A DNA stretch of 64,000 nt from positions 5,286-69,285 of the forward strand of contig JBOFWM010000125.1 in the NCBI GenBank assembly GCA_051653625.1, given 5' to 3'. A program made the position numbers and the translations under genes. The notes beneath the pieces are model-generated. The model did not search any database. It saw nothing but the letters and a program-made list of their open reading frames with translations, and was not told the origin of the DNA. Positions 8,652 to 17,049 of this stretch are shown here, in pieces. Position 1 is the stretch's first letter. Each line of letters begins with the position of its first letter. The stretch is from SFDP01 sp051653625. Its GTDB lineage: Bacteria > Bacillota > Clostridia > Lachnospirales > Lachnospiraceae.

Positions 8652-8680
8652 CAAAGGCGAGAAAGGTATGGTTATTTTGT

Positions 8681-9805
8681 ATGAAATTTTTGCATACGGG
8701 AGATTTACATATTGGAAAAAGTGTAAATGATTTTTCTATGCTAGTTGATCAAAAGTATATATTAGATCAAATGATTGAGATTGCATCCATTTATAAAGTG
8801 GATGCATTTGTCATAGCAGGAGATGTATATGATAGAGCGGTACCTACATCAGAAGCAGTGGTTGTTTTAAGTGAGTTTTTAACAAGACTTTTAGAATGCA
8901 ATATAAAAGTACTTATGATCAGTGGAAATCATGATTCACCGGAACGATTAGGGTTTGGAAAAAATATTTTGGAAAAACAAGGATTGTATATCGCAGGAAG
9001 TTTTGAAGAGTGTCTTAAAAAGATAAAGTTAGAAGATGAATATGGAGTAGTTGAGTTTACTTTAATGCCATTTTTTAAACCTGGTATAGTTGGTGTAAAA
9101 ACAAATAATGAGGCAGTATCTCTTGTCCTTGCAAAGGAAGAAAATAAAGTTGATGAAAGTATTAGAAATGTGCTAATCACTCATTTTTTTGTAACAAATA
9201 AAAATGTAGTTCCAGAGATATCGGATAGTGAAACAAGTATATATGTAGGTGGAATTGATAATGTGGAAAGTAGTCTCTTTCAGGCGTTTGATTACGTTGC
9301 ATTAGGACATATTCATAAGCCGCAAGAAATTAATTGTAACGTTATTTATGCAGGATCTCCGCTTGCGTATTCTTTTTCGGAAGTTAATCGTATCAAAAAT
9401 ATTGTTTTAGTTGATTTAAAAGAAAAAGAAGAAATGAGTATTACAAAAATACCGCTCACCCCTCTTCGTGCTATGAGAAAAATAAAAGGTACCTTAAGAG
9501 AATTAATGGAAGAAGTTGTGGTAGATGGAAAAGAGGATTATATACAAGCTATCTTAACAGATAAAGAAGAGTTAATGGATCCGATGGATTGCATTCGAGA
9601 AAAATATCCGAATACAATGCAAATTATTTTAGAAAAAAATGAATTGAATATAGAACGTAATGAGTTTGTAGCAAGAAGAAATGAAGGAAAAAATATTGTA
9701 GATTTGTTTTCTGAATTCTATGAATTTGTTTGTGAACAAAATTTAGGAGAAATCAAACACAAAAAGGTAGTAGAAGTAGTTCAACGAATGGGAAATAACG
9801 AATGA
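8681..9805 (+). CDS. sbcD: Exonuclease subunit SbcD
   Basis: 374 residues. Mre11-family nuclease of the SbcCD complex, which trims hairpins and protein-blocked DNA ends. Calcineurin-type phosphoesterase motifs are intact: GDLHIGK (about 7-13), GDVYDR (about 47), GNHDSPER (about 87) and GHIHKPQ (about 209). A C-terminal cap region follows. The last four bases (ATGA) are shared with the sbcC start, so translation is coupled. Confidence 0.95.
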   Translation: MKFLHTGDLHIGKSVNDFSMLVDQKYILDQMIEIASIYKVDAFVIAGDVYDRAVPTSEAVVVLSEFLTRLLECNIKVLMISGNHDSPERLGFGKNILEKQGLYIAGSFEECLKKIKLEDEYGVVEFTLMPFFKPGIVGVKTNNEAVSLVLAKEENKVDESIRNVLITHFFVTNKNVVPEISDSETSIYVGGIDNVESSLFQAFDYVALGHIHKPQEINCNVIYAGSPLAYSFSEVNRIKNIVLVDLKEKEEMSITKIPLTPLRAMRKIKGTLRELMEEVVVDGKEDYIQAILTDKEELMDPMDCIREKYPNTMQIILEKNELNIERNEFVARRNEGKNIVDLFSEFYEFVCEQNLGEIKHKKVVEVVQRMGNNE

Positions 9806-12411
9806 GACCAATTACATTAATAATGAGTGCTTGGGGTCCATATAGGGATAAAGAGCAAATAGAATTTCAATCATTGAGTAATGAGAATTTATTTCTCATT
9901 ACAGGAAAAACAGGGTCAGGAAAGACTTCTATTTTTGATGCCATTGCATATGCATTGTATGGAAATTTAAGTGGAGATAATCGAGAAAAAAACAGTGTAA
10001 GAAGTGATTTTGCAAAAGGTGATATTGAAACATTTGTAGAACTTACTTTTTTACATAGAAATAAAACATATATAATACGTAGAAATCCAGAGTATTTACG
10101 TCCGAAAAAACGAAAAGTAGGTTCGGACGAAATGACAAAAGAAAAAGAACGTGCTCTTTTAACATACGAGGATGGGAAAGTAATAGAAGGAAATATTGAT
10201 GTAACAAATGCAATCAAAGAGATATTAAGCCTAGATTATCAACAATTTCGTCAAGTGTCCATGTTGTCGCAAGGAGAGTTTTCAAGGCTTTTAACGGCAA
10301 CACCTGTAGAAAAGACAAAAATTTTTCGTGATATTTTTGGAACAAATCAATATGCTATTTTTACTGAAAAATTGAAGGAAGAAGCGAGTGCATCCTATCG
10401 AGCAGTGCAGATACTTCAAACACAAATAGATGAGGCAATTCATTTGATTGAACTTCAAAATGAAGAATGGGTGGAAATAAAAACACGCACAAAATTTTCA
10501 AATGAAGAACTTCTTGGCTATTTAGAGAAGGAAAAAGAACGTCAGAAAATTGTGTTAAAACAATTAGAAAAAGAAGAAATTGAAATGGACCAAATATTAG
10601 AACGAGAAAATAAGATAGAGTCTTTAGCAAAACGTGATAATGAACAAATAGAGAAACTGGAAGAAATTACAAGAGATCGAGAGGCTATTTTAAAGAAAAA
10701 AGAAGAAATGAATGTTCTCATTTTGCAAAAAGAAAAGGGACGACTTGCTCAAAAGTTGGTTTCTGTATGGGAACAAATTTTATTGATTAAAGAACAATAT
10801 CAAAAATCACAAGAGAAACTTACGAAAATTAATACGGAGCAATGTTCTTTAAAAGAAGCACTTGATTCCTTCAAACAACATTATGAAAAAAAAGAGGATA
10901 TTTTAGAAAGTATTAAAAATAGAATACAATTGATACAAAAGAAACAAGAATTTGATGCATATACAATAGAAGTGAAGAAGTTAGAGAAAAAGAGAGAAAA
11001 AGAACAAGAACTCTACCTTCGATTGCAACAAGAAGAGCAAAGAGCGAGAGATAATTTTTTCGCAGAAGAACAAAAAATACGATTTGGTGCCATTGGCATT
11101 GTGGCTGCTCTGATAAAAGAAGGAGAACCGTGTCCAGTATGTGGTTCAATACAACATCCTAATATTGCAAAAGCAGAACATGAAGTATTAAAAGAGTCGG
11201 AAATGGAAGAGTTAAAAAAGCAATGGCAAGACAAAGAAAAAAAATGCCAAAGTATTTATAAAAATGTAATTCAGTATGTGGAAGAAGAAAAACAAATAAA
11301 AGAAGCATATGAAAAAGAAGAAACATCGATCAAGGAATTAATGGAGAAATATCAAGATGCAATAAAAGGGGAAACTATACAGTCTTTGGGAAAAAAAGAG
11401 GAGTCTTTTTTGAAAAATATTACAAAGTATGAAAATGCATCTGTTTTGTTTGTTGAGAAAAAAAGACAAGAAGAAGAACTGAAACTTGAACTTGAAAAAC
11501 AAAAACAAATCTTTCGAGAAAAGCAAGAATTGTTTGCGATTCAATTAAAAGAGTTTGGATTTGATTCAAGTGAAGAATTTCAAAAATCGTTGCTTTCAGA
11601 AACAAAATTAAAAGCAATTGAAACAGAAATTTTACAATACCAAGAAAATGTGGCAAAATTAGAAGAACTTTTTGTACATTATAAAGAATTAATAAAAGAT
11701 AAGAAAAAAATTGATCTTGAACCGATTTATCAAAAGATTCAACAGATAAAAGGTGAAAAATTAATTCGAAATGATAAAAAAAGAAAAATTCAAATTTTAT
11801 TAGATCAAATTACAAGAAGTAAAAAATCAATTGAAGAAAAAGAGGAAAAAATAAGAATTCAAAAAGAAAAATATGGTGTTGTACAAGATCTAGTAAATAT
11901 TGCAACTGGAAATAATCGTAAAAAAATAGTGTTTGAGCAATTTGTTCTCGCCTATTACTTTGAAGACATTTTGCGAGCTGCGAATATAAGGCTTCGTGAT
12001 ATGACAAGTGGAAGATATGAATTATCAAGAATAAATAAAGTGACGGATGGAAGAAGTAAAGATAACCTCGAAATACAAGTGATGGATTATTATACAGGAA
12101 AAAATCGTTCCATTAAAACATTATCTGGAGGAGAAACGTTTAAGACATCGTTGTGTCTTGCATTAGGATTAAGTGATGTTGCACAAGCAAGTAGTGGAGG
12201 AATTTATGTAGAAGCGTTATTTATAGATGAAGGATTTGGTTCTTTAGATGAAGAAGCGATTAACCAAGCATGTAATGTTTTAAATTCTTTAGTGGAAGGG
12301 AATCGAATGATTGGAATAATATCACATGTAGATGAATTGAAAGTAAGAATAACAAGCCAAATTCAAATCGATAAATCACTGACAGGAAGTTATATAAAAA
12401 ATATAGTATAG
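9802..12411 (+). CDS. sbcC: Exonuclease subunit SbcC (Rad50-like ATPase)
   Basis: 869 residues. Partner ATPase of SbcD. Walker A GKTGSGKTS at about 35-43, Q-loop region near SMLSQGEFSRLL (about 152), two long Lys/Glu-rich coiled-coil arms with a zinc hook CPVCGS (about 443-448) at the apex, then the ABC signature LSGGETFKTSL (about 774) and Walker B ALFIDEGFGSLDEEA (about 804). It is shorter than the roughly 1000-1130 residues of E. coli or B. subtilis SbcC; the reduction is in the arms, since all catalytic motifs are present. It starts in the ATGA overlap with sbcD. Confidence 0.95.
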   Translation: MRPITLIMSAWGPYRDKEQIEFQSLSNENLFLITGKTGSGKTSIFDAIAYALYGNLSGDNREKNSVRSDFAKGDIETFVELTFLHRNKTYIIRRNPEYLRPKKRKVGSDEMTKEKERALLTYEDGKVIEGNIDVTNAIKEILSLDYQQFRQVSMLSQGEFSRLLTATPVEKTKIFRDIFGTNQYAIFTEKLKEEASASYRAVQILQTQIDEAIHLIELQNEEWVEIKTRTKFSNEELLGYLEKEKERQKIVLKQLEKEEIEMDQILERENKIESLAKRDNEQIEKLEEITRDREAILKKKEEMNVLILQKEKGRLAQKLVSVWEQILLIKEQYQKSQEKLTKINTEQCSLKEALDSFKQHYEKKEDILESIKNRIQLIQKKQEFDAYTIEVKKLEKKREKEQELYLRLQQEEQRARDNFFAEEQKIRFGAIGIVAALIKEGEPCPVCGSIQHPNIAKAEHEVLKESEMEELKKQWQDKEKKCQSIYKNVIQYVEEEKQIKEAYEKEETSIKELMEKYQDAIKGETIQSLGKKEESFLKNITKYENASVLFVEKKRQEEELKLELEKQKQIFREKQELFAIQLKEFGFDSSEEFQKSLLSETKLKAIETEILQYQENVAKLEELFVHYKELIKDKKKIDLEPIYQKIQQIKGEKLIRNDKKRKIQILLDQITRSKKSIEEKEEKIRIQKEKYGVVQDLVNIATGNNRKKIVFEQFVLAYYFEDILRAANIRLRDMTSGRYELSRINKVTDGRSKDNLEIQVMDYYTGKNRSIKTLSGGETFKTSLCLALGLSDVAQASSGGIYVEALFIDEGFGSLDEEAINQACNVLNSLVEGNRMIGIISHVDELKVRITSQIQIDKSLTGSYIKNIV

Positions 12412-12440
12412 ATATGAAGAAAAAAGAATGGGTTATTTTA

Positions 12441-13496
12441 ATGAAAAATAAATGGAAAATATGTTTACTCCTTTTCATAATGGCATTTGCCTTAACAGGA
12501 TGTGGGTTAGGAGATCTTAGAAAAAAAATAGTACTTACTACTGGTTTTGCAAAAAATGAGGTGTTTATTATAAATAATATTTCTTGTACAGTGCCAGAGT
12601 ATATGATTTATGTAAGCACAATTCAAGAACAATACGAAAGTGTGTACACGAATAAAATATGGAGTGCAAGCCTTGATGGTGTAACACTAGAGGATAACGT
12701 GAAAGAAATTGCACTTGCTCAAATTGCACAAGTAAAAGTAATGAATTTAATTGCAAGGGATGAGAAAATAGAATTAAGTGAGGAACAAATCAAAGAGGTA
12801 AAAGAAGCAACAAATCTTTTTTATGATTCTCTTTCAGAAACAAAAAGGGAGCAATTAGGTGTATCAAAATCAATAATAGAACAAATATATACAGAATATG
12901 CGATTGCAAAAAATGTTTATGAATATTATGTTGCAAATGTCAATACAGAAATTAGTGATGATGAAGCTAGAAGAATTACAGTAGAGCATATTTTGATAAA
13001 AACATCAGATTTAGACGAAAATGGAAATCGTGTAGAATATTCTGCTGAAGAAAAACGTACAGCATATAATAAGGCATTAGAAGTATGTAATATGGCAAAA
13101 TCAGGAAGTGATTTTGAATCTTTAATTGAGCAATATAATGAAGATACAAAAAGTAAATATTCTTTTGGAATTGGAGAGATGGAAGAAAGCTTTTTAGAGG
13201 CATCATTTAATCTTAGTGTAGATGAAATTAGTGATGTGGTGGAAACGAGTTTTGGATATCATATTATTAAATGTATTTCTACTTTTGATTTGGAGGAAAC
13301 AAATGACAATAAAATTAAAATATTAGAACAAAAAAAGCAAGAAGCATTTGGAGCGGTATATGAATCCTATATCCAAAATTTATCAAAAGCATTAAATGAA
13401 TCTCTATGGAAAGAACTTACATTGATTGATAATTTAGAGCAAGATGATGTAGATTTTTTTGAAATTTTTGAAACTGTTAGCACTCGTTCTAAATGA
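12441..13496 (+). CDS. PrsA-like peptidyl-prolyl cis-trans isomerase lipoprotein (foldase)
   Basis: 351 residues from the ATG at 12441. A lipoprotein signal (MKNKWKICLLLF... ending in LTGC) is followed by a SurA/PrsA-type helical region and a parvulin (PpiC) domain at about 175-285 (RRITVEHILIKT, ESLIEQYNED, FGIGEMEESFLEASFNL, TSFGYHIIKCIS). It probably assists folding of exported proteins at the outer face of the membrane. An earlier in-frame ATG (12414), three bases after the sbcC stop, has no good ribosome site and would put a hydrophilic extension before the signal peptide, so 12441 is preferred. Its last codons lie inside the CIRCE element of htpG. Confidence 0.85.
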   Translation: MKNKWKICLLLFIMAFALTGCGLGDLRKKIVLTTGFAKNEVFIINNISCTVPEYMIYVSTIQEQYESVYTNKIWSASLDGVTLEDNVKEIALAQIAQVKVMNLIARDEKIELSEEQIKEVKEATNLFYDSLSETKREQLGVSKSIIEQIYTEYAIAKNVYEYYVANVNTEISDDEARRITVEHILIKTSDLDENGNRVEYSAEEKRTAYNKALEVCNMAKSGSDFESLIEQYNEDTKSKYSFGIGEMEESFLEASFNLSVDEISDVVETSFGYHIIKCISTFDLEETNDNKIKILEQKKQEAFGAVYESYIQNLSKALNESLWKELTLIDNLEQDDVDFFEIFETVSTRSK

Positions 13497-13503
13497 GTGC
13501 TAA
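13477..13503 (+). promoter_or_regulatory. CIRCE operator (HrcA-binding inverted repeat)
   Basis: A perfect match to the consensus TTAGCACTC-N9-GAGTGCTAA (arms 13477-13485 and 13495-13503). HrcA binding represses heat-shock genes in the absence of stress. It overlaps the final six codons and stop of the PrsA-like gene and ends 7 bp before the -35 box of htpG. The repeat is followed by six T, so in RNA it could also act as the terminator of the upstream operon. Confidence 0.93.
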
Positions 13504-13510
13504 TTTTTTG

Positions 13511-13539
13511 TTGACAATTTTGTAAAGTGGCATTAAAAT
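13511..13539 (+). promoter_or_regulatory. Sigma-A promoter of htpG
   Basis: TTGACA (13511-13516), 17-bp spacer, TAAAAT (13534-13539). The predicted transcript would begin near 13546, which excludes an in-frame ATG at 13541 and supports the start at 13580. Confidence 0.85.
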
Positions 13540-13579
13540 TATGTATAAGAAAATTTGTAAAATAAGAAAGGAAATAGTT

Positions 13580-15637
13580 ATGCAAAACAAACACGGTAGT
13601 TTATCAATTAATAGCGACAATATTTTTCCAATCATTAAAAAATGGTTGTATTCAGACCATGATATTTTTTATAGAGAGTTAATATCAAATGGTTGTGATG
13701 CAATCACAAAATTAAAAAAATTAGATATGATGGGAGAATATACTTTACCAAACGATTATAAGGCAAAAATTCAAGTTGTATTAAATCCAGAAGCTAAAAC
13801 ATTAAAATTTATTGACAATGGTATTGGAATGACAGAAGATGAAGTATCAGAATATATTAATCAAATCGCATTTTCTGGTGCAACAGATTTTATTGAAAAA
13901 TATAAAGATAAAACAAATGAAGATCAAATTATTGGACATTTTGGTCTAGGATTTTATTCTGCATTTATGGTTGCAGATGAAGTACACATTGATACACTTT
14001 CTTTTCAAGAAGGCGCAACACCTGTTCATTGGGAATGTGATGGTGGAACAGAATTTGATATGAGAGAAGGCAGTAAAACTACAGTAGGAACAGAAATTAC
14101 ATTATTCTTAAATGAAGATGTTTTAGAATTTTGCAATGAATATAAAGCAAGAGAAATTATTAAAAAATACTGTTCGTTTATGCCAACAGAAATCTACTTA
14201 ACAAAAGAAAATACAACAGATACACAAACGATTGAAGAATCAGAAAAATTAGATACAGATGAAGTGATAGAACGCATTGAACCAGAGAAAAAAGAAGGCG
14301 AAGAGGAAACACAAGAAGTTGTAAAATTAAAAATCAAAAAACGTCCAGAACTTTTGAATGAGACAAATCCATTATGGGCAAAACATCCAAATGATTGTAC
14401 AAAAGAAGACTACATTGATTTTTATAGAAAAGTATTTTCTGACTTTAAAGAACCACTATTTTGGATTCATTTAAATATGGATTATCCATTTCATTTAAAA
14501 GGAATTTTATATTTCCCAAAAATCAACACAGAATACGAATCAATAGAAGGAACCATTAAATTATACAATAACCAAGTATTTATTGCAGATAATATCAAAG
14601 AAGTAATTCCAGAATTTTTATTATTATTAAAAGGTGTAATTGATTGTCCAGATCTACCATTAAATGTTTCAAGAAGTGCGCTACAAAATGATGGATTTGT
14701 AAAGAAAATATCAGAATACATTAGTAAAAAAGTTGCAGACAAGCTTTCAGGTATGTGCAAAGTCGAAAAAGATGAATACGAAAAATATTGGGATGATATA
14801 AGTCCATTTATTAAATTTGGTTGTTTAAAAGATGATAAATTCTGTGAAAAAATGACAGATTATATTTTATTTAAAAACCTTGATGGAAAGTATATGACAT
14901 TACCAGAATGTCTTGAAGTAAAAGCAATCGATAAAGAAGAGGAAAATGCAGTAGATGAATCTGGAGAAAAAGTAGAGGCAGAAGTGGTAGATGAAACTTC
15001 TGATGAAGCAGAAGAAAAGACAGATAAAACAATCTATTACGTAACAGATGAGCAACAACAAGGTCAATATATCAATATGTTTAAAAATGCGAAAATGGAT
15101 GCAGTTATTTTAACACACCATATTGATCAACCATTTGTTTCTCAACTTGAAGCGAAAAATGAAGGTGTCAAATTTGTTAGAATTGATGCAGATTTAACAG
15201 ATGCATTTAAAACAAAAACAAGTAAAAAAGCGCAAGAAGAGCTTGATAAACTAGCAGAAACGATTGGTGATATCTTCAAAAAAGCATTGAAAAAAGATAA
15301 GATGCAAGTAAAAGTTGAAAAACTTAAAAATAAGAAAATATCATCAGTAATTACAATTTCAGAAGAATCAAGACGTATGAAAGATATGATGAAAATGTAT
15401 GCAATGCCAGGAATGGACCCAAATATGTTTGGAGGAGATGATGGAGAAACATTAGTACTTAATGCAAATCATCCACTTGTGTCTTATGTATTAGAACATA
15501 CAGAAGAGGAACATACAAAACTTATTTGTGAACAATTATATGATTTAGCTAAAATTCAACATGCACCACTTGAAGCGGAAGCAATGAATAAATTTATTGT
15601 TAGAAGCAATGAAATTATGATGCTATTATCGAAATAA
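13580..15637 (+). CDS. htpG: Molecular chaperone HtpG (Hsp90)
   Basis: 685 residues. ATP-dependent cytosolic chaperone. The N-terminal ATPase has the expected motifs: IFYRELISNGCDAITKL (Glu and Asn for ATP/Mg), FIDNGIGMTEDE, IGHFGLGFYSAFMVAD and TVGTEITLFL. The middle domain contains NVSRSALQNDGFVKKI, with the catalytic-loop Arg, and a C-terminal dimerisation region follows. Two acidic, low-complexity insertions are seen, one between N and middle domains (about 220-255) and one around 455-490 (EEENAVDESGEKVEAE). AAAGGAA precedes the ATG at 13580. CIRCE just upstream implies HrcA control. Confidence 0.95.
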   Translation: MQNKHGSLSINSDNIFPIIKKWLYSDHDIFYRELISNGCDAITKLKKLDMMGEYTLPNDYKAKIQVVLNPEAKTLKFIDNGIGMTEDEVSEYINQIAFSGATDFIEKYKDKTNEDQIIGHFGLGFYSAFMVADEVHIDTLSFQEGATPVHWECDGGTEFDMREGSKTTVGTEITLFLNEDVLEFCNEYKAREIIKKYCSFMPTEIYLTKENTTDTQTIEESEKLDTDEVIERIEPEKKEGEEETQEVVKLKIKKRPELLNETNPLWAKHPNDCTKEDYIDFYRKVFSDFKEPLFWIHLNMDYPFHLKGILYFPKINTEYESIEGTIKLYNNQVFIADNIKEVIPEFLLLLKGVIDCPDLPLNVSRSALQNDGFVKKISEYISKKVADKLSGMCKVEKDEYEKYWDDISPFIKFGCLKDDKFCEKMTDYILFKNLDGKYMTLPECLEVKAIDKEEENAVDESGEKVEAEVVDETSDEAEEKTDKTIYYVTDEQQQGQYINMFKNAKMDAVILTHHIDQPFVSQLEAKNEGVKFVRIDADLTDAFKTKTSKKAQEELDKLAETIGDIFKKALKKDKMQVKVEKLKNKKISSVITISEESRRMKDMMKMYAMPGMDPNMFGGDDGETLVLNANHPLVSYVLEHTEEEHTKLICEQLYDLAKIQHAPLEAEAMNKFIVRSNEIMMLLSK

Positions 15638-15642
15638 AAAGG

Positions 15643-15674
15643 AAACTGCCACTTAGCAAAGTGGCAGTTTTTTT
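15643..15674. terminator. Bidirectional intrinsic terminator
   Basis: 11-bp stem (AAACTGCCACT / AGTGGCAGTTT) with a short loop and flanking T/A runs between the convergent htpG and SpoIID-like genes. Confidence 0.9.
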
Positions 15675-16920
15675 AATCTGGTTCAGAGATACGACTAACA
15701 CCTACATAAATTTCAGAGATTTTGTACCAAGTTGTATAATCAACATTTCCAGTGGCAGGAAGATTAAATATTTTTTGAAATACTTTTACAGCATTTGCAG
15801 TTTGCTGTCCATAGATACCATCTACATTTACTGTAGGGATGAGAGGATAATTGCGTGCAATACGATTTAATTGTGTTTGCATTTGACGTACTTTTTCACC
15901 AGAAGATCCAATGGTTAAAGTATAACCAGGCCAAGAGGATGGTACACCACTGATTGCATCAGCAGTATTAATAAACATATCATTACCATAGTAATAGCGA
16001 ATGATTTCAATTGCACTATATCCCTCATCACCAAGGTATTTAGAACCCCATTGACTAAGCCCAGTACAATTGACACGATTGCCATCACAATAAGAGGTGA
16101 AAATCGGTTGTTTTACACCAGGTCTTGATAAGTAATTTGCAAAAATAGTATCGACTAGATAATCAATATTTGAGAAGATTGTCTGACCATAGGACCATTT
16201 TTGGTCAAATGCAGTACTAGACGTAATGGTAAAGTCATATCCTTTATTTCTATACCATTCTGTATAGACACGATTTAATGTAAAGGATTGTATGGCTAAA
16301 ATATTTGCGTAAAGAGTGCTTTCAGGCCACGTAGCATATACTTCTGCAGAAGCAACAGCCTTAATATAATCCTTATATTTTACATAATAATTTTTTGCAG
16401 AGTTATTCGTCGGTACGCCGTCGTGAACAATGATATATTCTGGTACCACAACACGACTTAATACAATCTCTCCTGATTCAGGTATTTTTTTGATTTCATC
16501 CTCAGGAATTTTTGGCGGATATGTTCCATAAAGTGTATGATTTGGAATTATTATTTCTGGAGTAGGCTCTGTTAATTCATTGGGTGTTAAAGTGACATGT
16601 TGAAGTGCCATTTCATCTGCAAGTATTTGTACTTTCTCTATGACTAGGGGTTGATATCCAGTTGCAGTGATTTGGAGATCATATTCACCATATGGTCTGA
16701 CTTCACTTGGCTCTAAACTGTAATTAAGATTAGGAGTGGGAAGGTAAGTGATAGGTGTGTGTCCAGAGGAATCCGTTGTAAGTTCAAAAAGAATTGAATC
16801 TGGCATGTTTGTAACTGTAATTTTTACGAGTGCCTGTTCAATAGGAAGAGTACCTACTGAAGAATTTACAAAGATTTGTAGTGCTCCCTTGTAATTTGAG
16901 TTATCGATAGTAGTATCCAT
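15673..16920 (-). CDS. SpoIID/LytB-domain protein with C-terminal peptidoglycan-binding domain
   Basis: 415 residues. The N-terminus (about 10-115) looks like a beta-sandwich PEGA/carboxypeptidase-regulatory domain (GYQPLVIEKVQI). The SpoIID domain follows (about 185-315: YIKAVASAEVYATWP, LYANILAIQSFTLNRVYTE, NCTGLSQWGSKYL, AIEIIRYYYG), keeping the Glu proposed as catalytic in SpoIID lytic transglycosylases. The C-terminus (about 330-400) is a PG_binding_1 domain (SSGEKVRQMQTQLN, VDGIYGQQTANAVKVFQK). No signal peptide or transmembrane segment is visible, unlike true SpoIID, so it may act after mother-cell synthesis, for example on the cortex or coat. GAGG precedes the ATG by five bases. Confidence 0.85.
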   Translation of the reverse strand: MDTTIDNSNYKGALQIFVNSSVGTLPIEQALVKITVTNMPDSILFELTTDSSGHTPITYLPTPNLNYSLEPSEVRPYGEYDLQITATGYQPLVIEKVQILADEMALQHVTLTPNELTEPTPEIIIPNHTLYGTYPPKIPEDEIKKIPESGEIVLSRVVVPEYIIVHDGVPTNNSAKNYYVKYKDYIKAVASAEVYATWPESTLYANILAIQSFTLNRVYTEWYRNKGYDFTITSSTAFDQKWSYGQTIFSNIDYLVDTIFANYLSRPGVKQPIFTSYCDGNRVNCTGLSQWGSKYLGDEGYSAIEIIRYYYGNDMFINTADAISGVPSSWPGYTLTIGSSGEKVRQMQTQLNRIARNYPLIPTVNVDGIYGQQTANAVKVFQKIFNLPATGNVDYTTWYKISEIYVGVSRISEPD

Positions 16921-16957
16921 AAATACCTCATTTCTTAGATAAATATATTGTTATAAA

Positions 16958-16966
16958 TAATGTATG
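16958..16966 (-). promoter_or_regulatory. Possible sporulation sigma (E/K) -10 element
   Basis: Read on the minus strand this is CATACATTA, matching the sigma-K -10 form CATAnnnTA and 7 of 8 positions of the sigma-E form. No good -35 element is seen at the right distance, so support is weak. Confidence 0.25.
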
Positions 16967-16982
16967 TAGTATTTTGGAATTC

Positions 16983-17012
16983 TTGCAAACAAAGTGTGAA
17001 AAGTGTTATACT
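16983..17012 (+). promoter_or_regulatory. Sigma-A promoter of the DUF5717/DUF5716 cassette
   Basis: TTGCAA (16983-16988), 18-bp spacer, TATACT (17007-17012), about 37 bases before the first start codon. Intergenic gaps of 21 to 33 bases within the cassette, and no terminators, suggest one transcript from here. Confidence 0.65.
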
Positions 17013-17049
17013 GTGAGTTAGGTTATAACTTGGTTACGAGGTGAGAATA

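Noticed and set aside
15661..15870. Small + strand ORF of 69 codons after htpG
   Set aside because: It lies wholly opposite the SpoIID-like gene, begins in the terminator and has no ribosome site.
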